From assembly GCA_937974825.1 (NCBI GenBank), contig CALJVD010000053.1:7391-71390 (forward strand): DNA of 64,000 nucleotides, given 5' to 3'. Shown here in pieces: positions 22,571 through 31,142 of the stretch (position 1 is the first letter of the stretch; each line of letters opens with the position of its first letter). Source of the DNA: an uncultured Oceanospirillaceae bacterium. GTDB taxonomy: Bacteria > Pseudomonadota > Gammaproteobacteria > Pseudomonadales > Oceanobacteraceae. The notes below the pieces were generated by a model that did no database searches, was not told where the DNA came from, and saw only the letters and a program-made list of their open reading frames with translations. Made by a program: the position numbers and the translations under genes.

Positions 22571-22594
22571 TGAGCAGCCAAGTCTGGCTGCTCA
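22571..22594. terminator. hairpin between the convergent tus-like gene and sthA
   Basis: TGAGCAGCCA and TGGCTGCTCA form a perfect 10-bp stem with an AGTC loop, 9 bases after the tus-like stop and 9 before the sthA stop. The T tracts are poor, so it may act only partly as a bidirectional terminator. Confidence 0.65.
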
Positions 22595-22602
22595 TTATTG
22601 GC

Positions 22603-23994
22603 TTAAAGTCTGTTTAAACCATTTAGTGCAGCAATACGGTACGCTTCAGCCATGGTTGGGTAGTTGAACGTCGTATTAACGAAGTACTCTAGGGTATTCC
22701 CTTCGCCCTTCTGTTCCATAATTGCTTGTCCAATATGAACAATTTCTGCAGCTTGGTCACCAAAGCAGTGAATTCCAAGTATTTCCAACGTTTTTCTGTG
22801 GAATAGAATCTTAAGCATTCCTACACCTTCACGCGTAATTTGCGCACGTGCGATATTTTTGAAGAACGCTTGTCCTATTTCATAAGGGACTTTCTCTTCC
22901 GTTAATTCACGCTCTGTTTTACCGACTGAGCTAATTTCTGGAATGGTATAAATCCCGGTAGGTACCGATTTAATATGACGGCTAGAGGCTGGATCTGCAA
23001 AACTTGCTGCAGCAGATCGACCTTGGTCATAAGCGGCTGAAGCTAAAGATGGCCAGCCAATAACATCACCGGCAGCGTATATGTTTTCGACGCTGGTGCG
23101 ATATTGCTCATCAACTTCAATTTGACCTCGGCTATTACGCGTAATGCCGATTTCGTTTAACCCCAGATCATCGGTATTACCCGAGCGACCTGCAGCCCAT
23201 AAGAAAGCATCGGCTTTTACTTTTTTGCCTGAAGCCATAGTCATAGTGACGTAACGGTCATTAACCTCTACTGAGTCAAACTGTTCGTTATGACGAATTA
23301 AAGCGCCCTTATCACGCAAGTGATAACTTAAGGCATCGGAAATTTCATCATCTAAGAAGGTTAATAAACGATCGCCTGGGTGAATCAGATCGACCTTAGC
23401 ACCAAGACCCGAGAAAATAGAAGCGTATTCACAACCAATCACCCCTGCACCATAAATAATGATGGTGCGCGGAGTGTGTTCTAGTTGCAGAATAGTATCT
23501 GAGTCGTAAACACGCGGATGGCTAAAGTCGATATTACTTGGACGCCATGGGCTTGAGCCTGTAGCAATAACTGCTTCTGAAAAGTGCAGACGCTTCTTTG
23601 TGTTATCTCTAACGATGACATCAATAGTATTTTTATCTACAAAAGATGCCGACCCACTAATAATAGTAATTTTATTACGGGCTAAGTATTCAGTACGTAG
23701 TCTTACTTGTTTTTCGATAACGTCTTCTGCGTATCTCAATACTTTAGGGAATGAAAACCAACGCGGTTCACCAATATCACGGAACATAGGGTTGGTATTA
23801 AAATGGATAATTTGTTTTACAGCATGTCTTAATGCTTTAGAAGGAATCGTCCCTAAATGGGTACAACCACCGCCCACAGTGGGCTTGTTTTCAACTATAG
23901 CAACTTTCTTACCATGCTTGGCTGCATTAATGGCGGCCGACTCACCTGCCGGACCAGCACCTATAACCACTACATCGTAGCGATACTCTGCCAT
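22603..23994 (-). CDS. sthA: soluble pyridine nucleotide transhydrogenase SthA
   Basis: A 463-residue flavoprotein that transfers reducing equivalents between NADPH and NAD. The N-terminal FAD motif is [16 protein letters not shown] (about 11-26). The position of the disulfide in related reductases reads [16 protein letters not shown], with only one cysteine, which is diagnostic for SthA. A second Rossmann motif [17 protein letters not shown] lies near residue 184. It is downstream of apbE-nqrM on the same strand with a 58-base gap containing an inverted repeat. Confidence 0.96.
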   Translation of the reverse strand: MAEYRYDVVVIGAGPAGESAAINAAKHGKKVAIVENKPTVGGGCTHLGTIPSKALRHAVKQIIHFNTNPMFRDIGEPRWFSFPKVLRYAEDVIEKQVRLRTEYLARNKITIISGSASFVDKNTIDVIVRDNTKKRLHFSEAVIATGSSPWRPSNIDFSHPRVYDSDTILQLEHTPRTIIIYGAGVIGCEYASIFSGLGAKVDLIHPGDRLLTFLDDEISDALSYHLRDKGALIRHNEQFDSVEVNDRYVTMTMASGKKVKADAFLWAAGRSGNTDDLGLNEIGITRNSRGQIEVDEQYRTSVENIYAAGDVIGWPSLASAAYDQGRSAAASFADPASSRHIKSVPTGIYTIPEISSVGKTERELTEEKVPYEIGQAFFKNIARAQITREGVGMLKILFHRKTLEILGIHCFGDQAAEIVHIGQAIMEQKGEGNTLEYFVNTTFNYPTMAEAYRIAALNGLNRL

Positions 23995-24017
23995 GCATAA
24001 TCTCCTTATATAAAACG

Positions 24018-24038
24018 AGGAGGTAATAATTACCTCCT
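24018..24038. repeat. palindrome in the nqrM-sthA gap
   Basis: AGGAGGTAAT and ATTACCTCCT surround a single A, giving a near-perfect palindrome 15 bases beyond the nqrM stop. On the minus strand the stem is followed by CGTTTTATATAAGGAG, the latter being the sthA ribosome site. It may be a weak terminator or attenuator. The stem itself holds an AGGAGG without a start codon near. Confidence 0.5.
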
Positions 24039-24052
24039 AAAATTCTCAATAT

Positions 24053-24280
24053 TTACTTCTTACTTGCATCATAAAAGTTCGTACTATCAACCACAACGGT
24101 TTCCGTTTCGTTAGTGTCACACGAACCTGGGGTGCGGCCACAAGCGCAAGATCCATCGCCGCCTGCAGCACCAATTCCGCCACACGAGCCAGCAATTGGC
24201 TTACGTCCCATCATGGCACCCACCGCCATTGCGGCTACAACCATCAGCATTACTATAAATGCAATTATAAAAACGAGCAT
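24053..24280 (-). CDS. nqrM: Na+-NQR maturation protein NqrM
   Basis: A 75-residue protein of the DUF539 family, required to assemble the sodium-pumping NADH:quinone oxidoreductase, proposed to deliver iron for the NqrD/E site. An N-terminal transmembrane helix (about 2-22) is followed by GRKPIAGSCGGIG and four cysteines (C33, C45, C47, C54). The ribosome site AGGAGG lies in the last codons of apbE and the start is 1 base after its stop. The structural nqrABCDEF genes, normally just upstream, are not in the window. Confidence 0.92.
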   Translation of the reverse strand: MLVFIIAFIVMLMVVAAMAVGAMMGRKPIAGSCGGIGAAGGDGSCACGRTPGSCDTNETETVVVDSTNFYDASKK

Positions 24281-24281
24281 T

Positions 24282-25319
24282 CTAATTTCCTCCTTCTATT
24301 GTTTGAGGATATTGCTTGATAAATTCGTTTGAAAATACCTCTTTAAACGAGTCATTTTCGCTTACTAACATAAACACTGCCAATTGGTTTTGTTCGGCTA
24401 AAGCTAACCCTTTATCAGGACCAACCACTGTAATAGCAGTCGCCCAAGCATCTGCCAAGCCTGTGGATTCATGAATAACAGTAACAGACGCTAAATTGTG
24501 CTTAATAGGGTAACCAGTGTTTGGGTCTATAGTGTGTGAAAAACGCACACCGTTTTCTTCAAAATAATTACGATAGTTACCTGATGTGGCAACACCTTGT
24601 TGGTCTAGTTCAACAATAAGTGCGACATCTTGCCCAATATTAAATGAGGGACGCTCTATCGCGATACGCCAAGGTTGGTTTTTCGGTTTTTTACCCTGGG
24701 CTCGAATTTCACCGCCAATCTCAACCATAAAAGACTGATAGCCTTGCTCTTCAATAAGATCAGCTATTTCATCAACCGCCCAGCCTTTAGCAATTGCCGA
24801 CAAGTCTATATACAAGGGTGATTGGAGTCTTACCTTGTGTGCTTCTCTATCTAATTCTATTTTTTCACTACCTATATCGGATAGTTTTGACTGTATTAAA
24901 TCGTTAGAGGGTGCATTATCTGGACGTTTATCTGGACCAAACCCCCAAATATTTATTAGTGGTCCAACAGTGACATCAAAGCTGCCTTCACTGTTGTGCC
25001 AGACATCGAGTGACATTGATAGTACTTCGGCTAGATCTGGGGATAGAGTTACCCACCCATCTGCATCTGTTGCTAATTCACCTTTGTTTAACAGTGATAA
25101 CTCAGATTGAGGGTCATAAGTAGACATGCTTTTATTGATGGCAATCAAGCGTTGATCGATACGCTCTTTTAAGGCAGTGCTATTTGACGAGTTATCACCG
25201 ACAAAAGATACATGGTAATAGGTGCCCATGGTCTCGCCTTTGATCTTAATAATCTTATCGTTCTGAGTATCACAGCCCGAAATAAATAATACTGTAAATA
25301 AAATGAGTAATATGCGCAT
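24282..25319 (-). CDS. apbE: FAD:protein FMN transferase ApbE (lipoprotein)
   Basis: A 345-residue flavin transferase that attaches FMN to threonine in NqrB, NqrC and RnfG-type proteins. A short lipoprotein signal ends in the lipobox FISG-C16. GETMGTYYHVSF (about 29-40), then IDLSAIAKGWAVD and GYQSFMVEIGGEIRAQG, and THTIDPNTGYP-like HTIDPNTGYP match the ApbE metal and FAD site. Periplasmic, membrane-anchored. It heads apbE-nqrM(-sthA) and is divergent from an ArsR-type gene. In many relatives apbE follows nqrF; here it starts a separate unit. Confidence 0.94.
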   Translation of the reverse strand: MRILLILFTVLFISGCDTQNDKIIKIKGETMGTYYHVSFVGDNSSNSTALKERIDQRLIAINKSMSTYDPQSELSLLNKGELATDADGWVTLSPDLAEVLSMSLDVWHNSEGSFDVTVGPLINIWGFGPDKRPDNAPSNDLIQSKLSDIGSEKIELDREAHKVRLQSPLYIDLSAIAKGWAVDEIADLIEEQGYQSFMVEIGGEIRAQGKKPKNQPWRIAIERPSFNIGQDVALIVELDQQGVATSGNYRNYFEENGVRFSHTIDPNTGYPIKHNLASVTVIHESTGLADAWATAITVVGPDKGLALAEQNQLAVFMLVSENDSFKEVFSNEFIKQYPQTIEGGN

Positions 25320-25368
25320 TTAAACCTCGTCAAAGAATCTCATTGTAACGCTTGTGCGCTTAATTTGC

Positions 25369-25392
25369 ATGATACTAACGACTTAGTGTCAT
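25369..25392. promoter_or_regulatory. candidate operator between apbE and the ArsR-type gene
   Basis: ATGATACTA (25369-25377) and TAGTGTCAT (25384-25392) are an inverted repeat with 8 of 9 bases matching and a 6-base centre. It sits in the 159-base divergent gap, 50 bases from the apbE start. Size and symmetry suit an ArsR-family dimer. No binding evidence. Confidence 0.45.
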
Positions 25393-25478
25393 ACTACTAC
25401 CCTTTTAATCACCACATAGTTATATGCTAAACAAAAAATCACTAATGCAGTATACTGACCGCTAAGTGAGGTTTTATT

Positions 25479-25811
25479 ATGCAAAAACAAATATCAGATG
25501 AAATGCTTGAGCTAGTGGCTCAACGGTTAAGACTTTTGTCAGACCCTATGCGCCTGAAAATACTACATCAATTGCAGTCTGGCGAGCGTTCTGTTTCAGA
25601 GTTGGTAGAGCTAACTAAAGCGTCTCAGCCAAATGTTTCTAAACATTTATCGGGTTTACGCACTCATGGATTAGTAAAGCGTAGACAAGAAGGCAACATG
25701 GCTTATTTTTCAATAAGCGATCCATTCGTTTTTGAAATATGCGATACAGTATGCAATAGCATTAAGATTGAAAGCGAAGAAAAAAGTATGCTCGTGAACC
25801 AGCTACGGTAA
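25479..25811 (+). CDS. ArsR/SmtB-family transcriptional regulator
   Basis: A 110-residue winged-helix repressor. LSDPMRLKILHQLQSGERSVSEL (about 20-42), the recognition helix SQPNVSKHLSGLRTHGLV (about 49-66) and the wing RRQEGNMAYFSIS are complete. The ELCVCD metal motif of ArsR/SmtB is absent from the recognition helix. Instead two cysteines, C88 and C92 (CDTVC), lie in the last helix, which could sense thiol redox state, persulfide or metal; this is inference. It is divergent from apbE-nqrM and shares with it a palindromic gap, so apbE control or autoregulation is plausible. Confidence 0.88.
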   Translation: MQKQISDEMLELVAQRLRLLSDPMRLKILHQLQSGERSVSELVELTKASQPNVSKHLSGLRTHGLVKRRQEGNMAYFSISDPFVFEICDTVCNSIKIESEEKSMLVNQLR

Positions 25812-25816
25812 ATTGC

Positions 25817-26743
25817 CTAAGCTGGCTCACCAGTATAATAGACCGAGCGATTTCCACTTTTCTTACAAGCCACAAGCTCTAACTCTTCCCAACTAACCAA
25901 TATTTTTTGAAACTGTTCACGGCTTACTCGAACATCATCTACCGCATGGGCTTTAGGGTTTTTGGCTAGCAACTGTTCTGTCGTTATCTTAGACAGTGCA
26001 TCACCTAACGACTTGCGTAACGAATCTTCACTGCAGCCGTCTTTCATTTTGTTAGATAAGGCTTTGTGAATACGGTCGAGACGCATGGGAATAAATATAT
26101 TGTGAACTGACAAATTACCATCACGATAAACATTAGCAGATACGCTTAGGTTAACCATTTGTTGTGACCTTGCTAGCTTTTGTCGTGCAGTAAGTTGTTT
26201 AGCAACGCTTTTATCGTTAGGCTTAGTTGCCGCTTTAGTTTCTTGAGGGCTGTCAGCTGAAATCCAACCATTGCCCATTGATAGTAAACCACTGGAAAAT
26301 GAAATACGTGCTTGCGATATTAATTCATCACGTAGGTGCCAAAGTTTAAAGGCAGATTGTTGTTTAATAACCTTATGGAAACTGTCTAAACGAGATTGCT
26401 CATCGGTTAAACCTTGTGATGGCAAACAGTTTTTAATGAACGAAATAACAGGTTTATTGCAAGATACGGCGTACATAAACTCACGGTGTAAGTAACTTAT
26501 GCCGGTTGGCAATCTAGGGCCGTAGTTTTCGCCTAAAATAAGAATAAAGAGATCACAACTCTTAATAAGCTCGCGCACTAGTTCCCAGTTGTATGGACTA
26601 GCATCATCTCGACATACTAGTCCCACATCAACCATGCCATAGCCGGCCATTAGTTGTTTTATTTCATGACGCTCTAGATCCATACCCTGGTGGTTGGATG
26701 CTAGGTAAACCATATAACGCTTGTTAGTGGGAATAATACTCAA
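25817..26743 (-). CDS. DUF4062-domain protein in the fimL operon
   Basis: A 308-residue protein. Residues about 8-105 match the DUF4062 pattern: an initial beta strand MVYLAS, LERHEIKQLMA, DASPYNWELVRELIKSCDLFILILGENYGP, then GISYLHREFMYAV and KPVISFI. This Rossmann-like domain resembles TIR-type and deoxyribosyltransferase-type folds and is often found in multidomain signalling or defence proteins. The C-terminal about 200 residues, including a Lys/Gln-rich linker (about 165-205), are unfamiliar; the end (SWEELELVACKK...VYYTG) could be a small winged helix. It is third after fimL and a two-helix membrane protein (19-base gap). Function unknown. Confidence 0.75.
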   Translation of the reverse strand: MSIIPTNKRYMVYLASNHQGMDLERHEIKQLMAGYGMVDVGLVCRDDASPYNWELVRELIKSCDLFILILGENYGPRLPTGISYLHREFMYAVSCNKPVISFIKNCLPSQGLTDEQSRLDSFHKVIKQQSAFKLWHLRDELISQARISFSSGLLSMGNGWISADSPQETKAATKPNDKSVAKQLTARQKLARSQQMVNLSVSANVYRDGNLSVHNIFIPMRLDRIHKALSNKMKDGCSEDSLRKSLGDALSKITTEQLLAKNPKAHAVDDVRVSREQFQKILVSWEELELVACKKSGNRSVYYTGEPA

Positions 26744-26762
26744 TTTAATGAAACCTTAAAGC

Positions 26763-27404
26763 TTACCATTGTTGCGATAGTGCAGTGTCTGCAGCATCAT
26801 TTAATGGACGAGCTAATATACCTTTAGGTGTTAAGCTTACACCGTATACTGCGCCGTTTGTTAATGGTAGATAGACCGCACTGCCAAATTGGGCATCAAG
26901 CCAAAAGCCATGCTTGTTAATCCACTGCCATATATCAACCCCTGCAGATTTCGACAGTTGGTAAACTGTACGTTCTGCTGAGCGTTCTTGTTCTAGCGAT
27001 AAATAACGACCAGACAGTCTATCCATTCTATATAAAGGACTGGCCCCTAATGCTTGTATAGGGCCTTTCCAAGTGAGTAAGCGAACATCTAACTGCCACT
27101 GATCACCCAGTATTTTAAAACGCTCTTCTTTGCCTTCAGAGTCGATCAATGTGAGATCGTACTCTTGATCACCTAATTCATAAATACTGACGGTGCTGAT
27201 TAGGTTTTCTTTATTTAATTGCTGATAGCTCCATAAGTCGACTAAACCAATTAAAAAAAAGATAGAGAGCACAATTAATGAGATCCCTATAGTTCCTTTT
27301 AACCATTGCTTAAACCACTTTCCCTTCCACAGCAGAAGCACTACTACAACAGAGATAGCAATAACTAAGAGTATGATTAAAGTACTTAAGCTACCTTGTA
27401 ACAT
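26763..27404 (-). CDS. two-helix membrane protein downstream of fimL, unknown function
   Basis: A 213-residue protein with two N-terminal transmembrane helices (about 7-26 and 38-58) and a C-terminal soluble domain of about 150 residues, predicted beta-rich by its alternating pattern. WKGPIQALGASPLYRMDRLSGRY and a final GVSLTPKGILARPLND are distinctive. I recall related Pseudomonas proteins carrying loose 'multidrug efflux' names that the sequence does not support. It begins 2 bases after fimL, so it is translated from the same message. The soluble part is probably periplasmic, but topology is not certain. Confidence 0.7.
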   Translation of the reverse strand: MLQGSLSTLIILLVIAISVVVVLLLWKGKWFKQWLKGTIGISLIVLSIFFLIGLVDLWSYQQLNKENLISTVSIYELGDQEYDLTLIDSEGKEERFKILGDQWQLDVRLLTWKGPIQALGASPLYRMDRLSGRYLSLEQERSAERTVYQLSKSAGVDIWQWINKHGFWLDAQFGSAVYLPLTNGAVYGVSLTPKGILARPLNDAADTALSQQW

Positions 27405-27406
27405 AC

Positions 27407-29050
27407 TTACCCCTGAATTTGTTTAATACTGCTGGCAGCAAGCTTTAATGCTTCGCTCGAAGCAGAGCCTTGGCCAATCATGGTATCTAAGTAATATTCA
27501 ATGGCTGAAATAGTGTCAGCAAACGCTTCAATTTTGCTTTGCGAAGGCGGGGTTGCTGAGTCTATGACTTGCTTACGAATAAACTCTTCTAGGATAAGCA
27601 GCATTTTAGTTACATCAGTATTGTCTAAAAACACCATGGCGCCGGCAACGTCGAGCAACCCTTTACTGACATTCTTAATATGCATTTTATCGTTATTAGA
27701 ATCTAAGAATGAACCTACCGCACGTTTAATAAGGGTAAGTGCTGTCATTGATTCAGAGATAATAGTGATACGAGCTTCGTTAAGAACAACAGGGTCGACC
27801 GTTGCAGCACTGTCTAGTGCACCATGCTTAAGCGCCAGCATGTCTTGTTCAATCTGAATAACTTGGTCAGCAATGGTAGTAAGCTCAGCAGGTATGCCAG
27901 CTGCACCAACCGCTTTTAGATGCTGAATAAGCTTATGAGTGAGCGCTGAAGTTTTCTCTAAGTTAGAAATAGTTAGAGTATCTTCAATAATTGAAAGAGA
28001 CTCTAATAAATCTTTTAAGTTTTGTTCGGATACATCGGTACGCTCAAATAAATCTAGTTGGTCTTTAACCGACTGGATTTCTTCTTGCAACGCTTGCGAT
28101 AGAGAGTCTAGAGCCGTCTGGTCTGGCCCACTCATCTTGGCGCGTGTTTGAGCGAGTAACGATTCTTTAACTTGATCATTAACTTTAAACAGCTCTTGAA
28201 TATCTTTAATCAGCTTAGTTTCAGGCTGAGCTAAAGAGACCAAGTATAAAAATTCTTTCAATAACCAATCAGGCGCTTTTTCAGCAGATAAGTTGCCTTC
28301 AAGTTCTTGTACGCGACGCACTTGCATATCTAAGGTGCGCAGCAAGATAAGACGCTGCTGAGTCATTTCAAACTCGGGTTGTGCTAGCGCTTCTAGCGCA
28401 CCAGAAACCACGTACCAGAACAACCAAACCGAATTTCCTCGGCTTAATGCTTCAAAACGATTGATGGCTCTCGACATCACTTGAATAGGGCCACGGCGGC
28501 CTTGTTCACGCAATAAACCAAGCAAGCCAAGCTGATACATTTGACGCGCGCGACGATAGGGAATGTTTGCAAGGTTAGTTACCGGCTGTAATGGCTGATA
28601 CTTAGGTCTTAAGTTGGCCATAAAGAAATAAGCTTCCGGTAATGTTTTCTCACCTCGCTCTAAGCGCAGCAAATTAATGGTTGGAATTAGTAGGCTAGGT
28701 GATACAGGCTCGTTGTTAGTTACAAAATCAAGGTAACGACGTAAGAAAACAAGCGCCTGCATAAACGCATTTAAGGTGGATTCAGCAACCGCCTGGTTAC
28801 GAGCAAGTCTGCCTGTTTCTGCCAGTTCTTCGCATAAGCGCTCCCCTGCCCTGAAATCAAGCATCTTAAAAGTACCGCGTATTTGTTGAACTTCCTCTAG
28901 GAAAGAACGCAGACGATCGGCATCGTTTGTTTCTGAATATATATCAAGCTCGTTAGTAGCACGCTCTAATGCGTTTACTATTTCATCCTTTACTAGCTTT
29001 AATGAAGATAGAAACTGGAAATCTCCGTTTCCTCTCGAGATGTCATTCAT
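27407..29050 (-). CDS. fimL: FimL, regulator of type IV pili / Chp signalling
   Basis: A 547-residue cytoplasmic protein resembling the N-terminal region of ChpA and P. aeruginosa FimL (about 556). The first about 130 residues form an Hpt-like helical bundle (LVKDEIVNALERATNELD, QIRGTFKMLDFRAGERLCEELAE, FLRRYLDFV), with no phosphorylatable histidine in the usual motif. Further degenerate Hpt-like bundles follow at about 290-520. In P. aeruginosa FimL helps activate the adenylate cyclase CyaB at the pole with FimV and PilG. The neighbouring order fimL, dnaQ, rnhA, methyltransferase agrees with the Pseudomonas region. It starts a three-gene unit with the two unknown genes downstream. Confidence 0.85.
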   Translation of the reverse strand: MNDISRGNGDFQFLSSLKLVKDEIVNALERATNELDIYSETNDADRLRSFLEEVQQIRGTFKMLDFRAGERLCEELAETGRLARNQAVAESTLNAFMQALVFLRRYLDFVTNNEPVSPSLLIPTINLLRLERGEKTLPEAYFFMANLRPKYQPLQPVTNLANIPYRRARQMYQLGLLGLLREQGRRGPIQVMSRAINRFEALSRGNSVWLFWYVVSGALEALAQPEFEMTQQRLILLRTLDMQVRRVQELEGNLSAEKAPDWLLKEFLYLVSLAQPETKLIKDIQELFKVNDQVKESLLAQTRAKMSGPDQTALDSLSQALQEEIQSVKDQLDLFERTDVSEQNLKDLLESLSIIEDTLTISNLEKTSALTHKLIQHLKAVGAAGIPAELTTIADQVIQIEQDMLALKHGALDSAATVDPVVLNEARITIISESMTALTLIKRAVGSFLDSNNDKMHIKNVSKGLLDVAGAMVFLDNTDVTKMLLILEEFIRKQVIDSATPPSQSKIEAFADTISAIEYYLDTMIGQGSASSEALKLAASSIKQIQG

Positions 29051-29162
29051 AATCCATGCTTCGCTTTGATAGTTTTATTTTATTGTACTGATTAAAAGCT
29101 TTAGACGCTAAGCAATCAAGACTAAACAATTAATTTGTTTAGCGCCATGCTTCTATCATAAA

Positions 29163-29861
29163 TCATTGCCGCCAAATTGTTTGACCACTTTTCTTATCTA
29201 ATAATTCAAGAAATTTTTCGTGTGCATCTATTTCTGTTGCTGAAGCAGCAATCACGGGCAAGTTTATCTCCGCAATATTGATACCCGACAAATCAATTTT
29301 AACTTCTTCTTTCGACTCATCATTTTCAACATCCAAGTTAAAGCCGATCTGTCCGCCGGTCATGGCAAGATAGACTTCGGCCAACAACTCAGCATCAAGC
29401 AACGCGCCGTGGAGCTCACGGTGTGTATTATCTATTCCGAAACGACGGCATAAAGCATCTAGGTTATGTTTAGAGCCAGGAAATAATTCTCGCGCTAATA
29501 ACATAGTATCTAGAATGGTCGATATTGAGGTGGTTTCGCTTAACCCTAATAAGTTAAATTCGTAATCCATATAGGCAACGTCGAATTTTGCGTTATGGAT
29601 GACTAATTCAGCTCCCTCTATAAATTGGCGAAATTCGTCTACAATATCAGCAAAGAGTGGAGCATTTTGCTCTTCTAACCATTCTTGAGTAATCCCGTGA
29701 ACGGCCAGCGCACCGGCATCACTTTCGCGCTCGGGGTTAATATAAACATGGAAGTGCCTGCCAGTGGGTTTACGCTCAATAATTTCTACACAGCCTATCT
29801 CTAGAATGCGGTGACCTTCACCAATACCTGTGGTTTCAGTATCTAGTACTACTTGTCTCAT
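29163..29861 (-). CDS. dnaQ: DNA polymerase III epsilon subunit
   Basis: The 232-residue proofreading 3'-5' exonuclease of the replicative polymerase. The DEDDh motifs are complete: DTETTG (ExoI, D7 and E9), HNAKFDVAYMDYE (ExoII) and HRELHGALLDAELLAEVY (ExoIII). The C-terminal about 45 residues bind the alpha subunit. It starts one base after the rnhA stop and ends about 110 bases before fimL. The rnhA-dnaQ arrangement in tandem differs from the divergent E. coli pair and agrees with Pseudomonas. Confidence 0.96.
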   Translation of the reverse strand: MRQVVLDTETTGIGEGHRILEIGCVEIIERKPTGRHFHVYINPERESDAGALAVHGITQEWLEEQNAPLFADIVDEFRQFIEGAELVIHNAKFDVAYMDYEFNLLGLSETTSISTILDTMLLARELFPGSKHNLDALCRRFGIDNTHRELHGALLDAELLAEVYLAMTGGQIGFNLDVENDESKEEVKIDLSGINIAEINLPVIAASATEIDAHEKFLELLDKKSGQTIWRQ

Positions 29862-30302
29862 TTAAATACCACCTTCTATATCTCTTACGCCACGATTGGC
29901 TAGCTCATCAGCACGTTCGTTCTCAGCATGACCACTGTGCCCTTTTACCCATTGCCATTCAACCCTGTGCTTACTACAGGCTTCATCTAGCAAGATCCAC
30001 AGATCCTTATTTTTAACTGGAGATTTAGATGCTGTACGCCACCCGTTTTTTTTCCAGCCAGCCATCCATTCATTAATCCCTTGTTTGACATACTTAGAGT
30101 CAGTGGTTAAGACAACATCGCAAGGTCTTTTGAGGGCTTCTAGTGCTTTAATAGCGGCCATTAATTCCATTCTATTATTGGTAGTATTGGTTTCTCCACC
30201 CCAGAGTTCTTTTTCACTTTCTTTATAACGTAACAATGCACCCCATCCGCCAATGCCGGGGTTTCCTTTACAGGCACCGTCTGTGAAAGCGTAAACTTTC
30301 AT
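29862..30302 (-). CDS. rnhA: ribonuclease HI
   Basis: A 146-residue enzyme that degrades the RNA strand of RNA-DNA hybrids. [19 protein letters not shown] with the first aspartate, then [13 protein letters not shown] (Glu), [14 protein letters not shown] (Asp), and ADELANRG (fourth Asp) show an intact DEDD site, and a basic protrusion with KKNGWRTA is present. It overlaps the methyltransferase gene by 4 bases and abuts dnaQ. Confidence 0.97.
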   Translation of the reverse strand: MKVYAFTDGACKGNPGIGGWGALLRYKESEKELWGGETNTTNNRMELMAAIKALEALKRPCDVVLTTDSKYVKQGINEWMAGWKKNGWRTASKSPVKNKDLWILLDEACSKHRVEWQWVKGHSGHAENERADELANRGVRDIEGGI

Positions 30303-31075
30303 TCTTTATTTCTCATATCAATTGTTTGTTGCATGCTAGAAGCTGCTACTGGAATGCCAAAACTTTCTTTAATCGAATGACGTCGTTGCATACGTATAGG
30401 AGTTAAACCTGCTACCGTCTTTCTTGCAACTAATAAATACACACTTGCTGGCAACCAGGCAGTGCCGGCAAGCACATTGTCGACTCTTTGCGTTAACTCG
30501 CTACTGCCTAGCAGTAATGGCCAAGTGTGGGCGCAATTAAATACTTGCTCAACCTTAAGGTCTACTAAAGACAACCAGTCTTGTAGCCTTTTTATAGAAA
30601 CCGGCCTTGAAAGCCAAGGTAATTTTGATGAGAAGGTATTCAATAAGCGTCCTCCACCCCAAAGGCTGTATGGGTTAAATCCTACTACCAACAAATAGCC
30701 ATTAGGTACTAAACATCGACTGGCTTCTTTAATTAGCTTTTGAGGTTGAGTACTGAGGTCTAAGGCGTGCTGCAAAACTATTACGTCGGTTGATTCACTT
30801 GGCAAAGGCCAGGCGGCTTCTTCAATACGCGCATCGCAGTTTGTCACTTGGTAAGCCCATGGTAAACCTAATCGAAACTGATGTTGCGTCCGGCTATAAT
30901 TAAGAAAACGTGGACTAGGATCGATACCAGAATAAGAAAGATGACAGCCATAAAGTTGCTTTAGCCAGCTTTTTAGCCATTCGGCTTCTAGCGCTAAAAG
31001 GCGCTTTGTTGAGGCGTCATTTAACCAATCCGAATAGTGTTTTGGTTTTATTTCTTGTGGAATCTTATTAGCCAT
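30299..31075 (-). CDS. SAM-dependent methyltransferase-like protein (class I)
   Basis: A 258-residue protein that corresponds by position to the methyltransferase gene beside rnhA in Pseudomonas. The motif I glycine-rich loop is degenerate ([11 protein letters not shown]), but [48 protein letters not shown] (about 94-140) is a typical motif post-II/III segment of class I methyltransferases. Substrate is unknown. It is divergent from mltD; gloB, found between them in Pseudomonas as I recall, is absent here. Confidence 0.8.
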   Translation of the reverse strand: MANKIPQEIKPKHYSDWLNDASTKRLLALEAEWLKSWLKQLYGCHLSYSGIDPSPRFLNYSRTQHQFRLGLPWAYQVTNCDARIEEAAWPLPSESTDVIVLQHALDLSTQPQKLIKEASRCLVPNGYLLVVGFNPYSLWGGGRLLNTFSSKLPWLSRPVSIKRLQDWLSLVDLKVEQVFNCAHTWPLLLGSSELTQRVDNVLAGTAWLPASVYLLVARKTVAGLTPIRMQRRHSIKESFGIPVAASSMQQTIDMRNKE

Positions 31076-31142
31076 TGGTAATAACCTTGCTCATACTTCT
31101 AACTGTCTTTAGACTGAGCGAATTTTTGATGGTATCTATATT

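Noticed and set aside
27606..27621. A second GTAACTAA-containing sequence on the minus strand in fimL
   Set aside because: Same reasoning; only the common half of the Ter core matches well.
28716..28731. TTAGTTACAAAATCAA, whose reverse complement resembles the E. coli Ter consensus in its GTAACTAA end
   Set aside because: It lies in fimL coding sequence. The 8-base core is expected about twice by chance in a window this size, and the Tus-like protein has altered contact residues, so the E. coli consensus may not apply.
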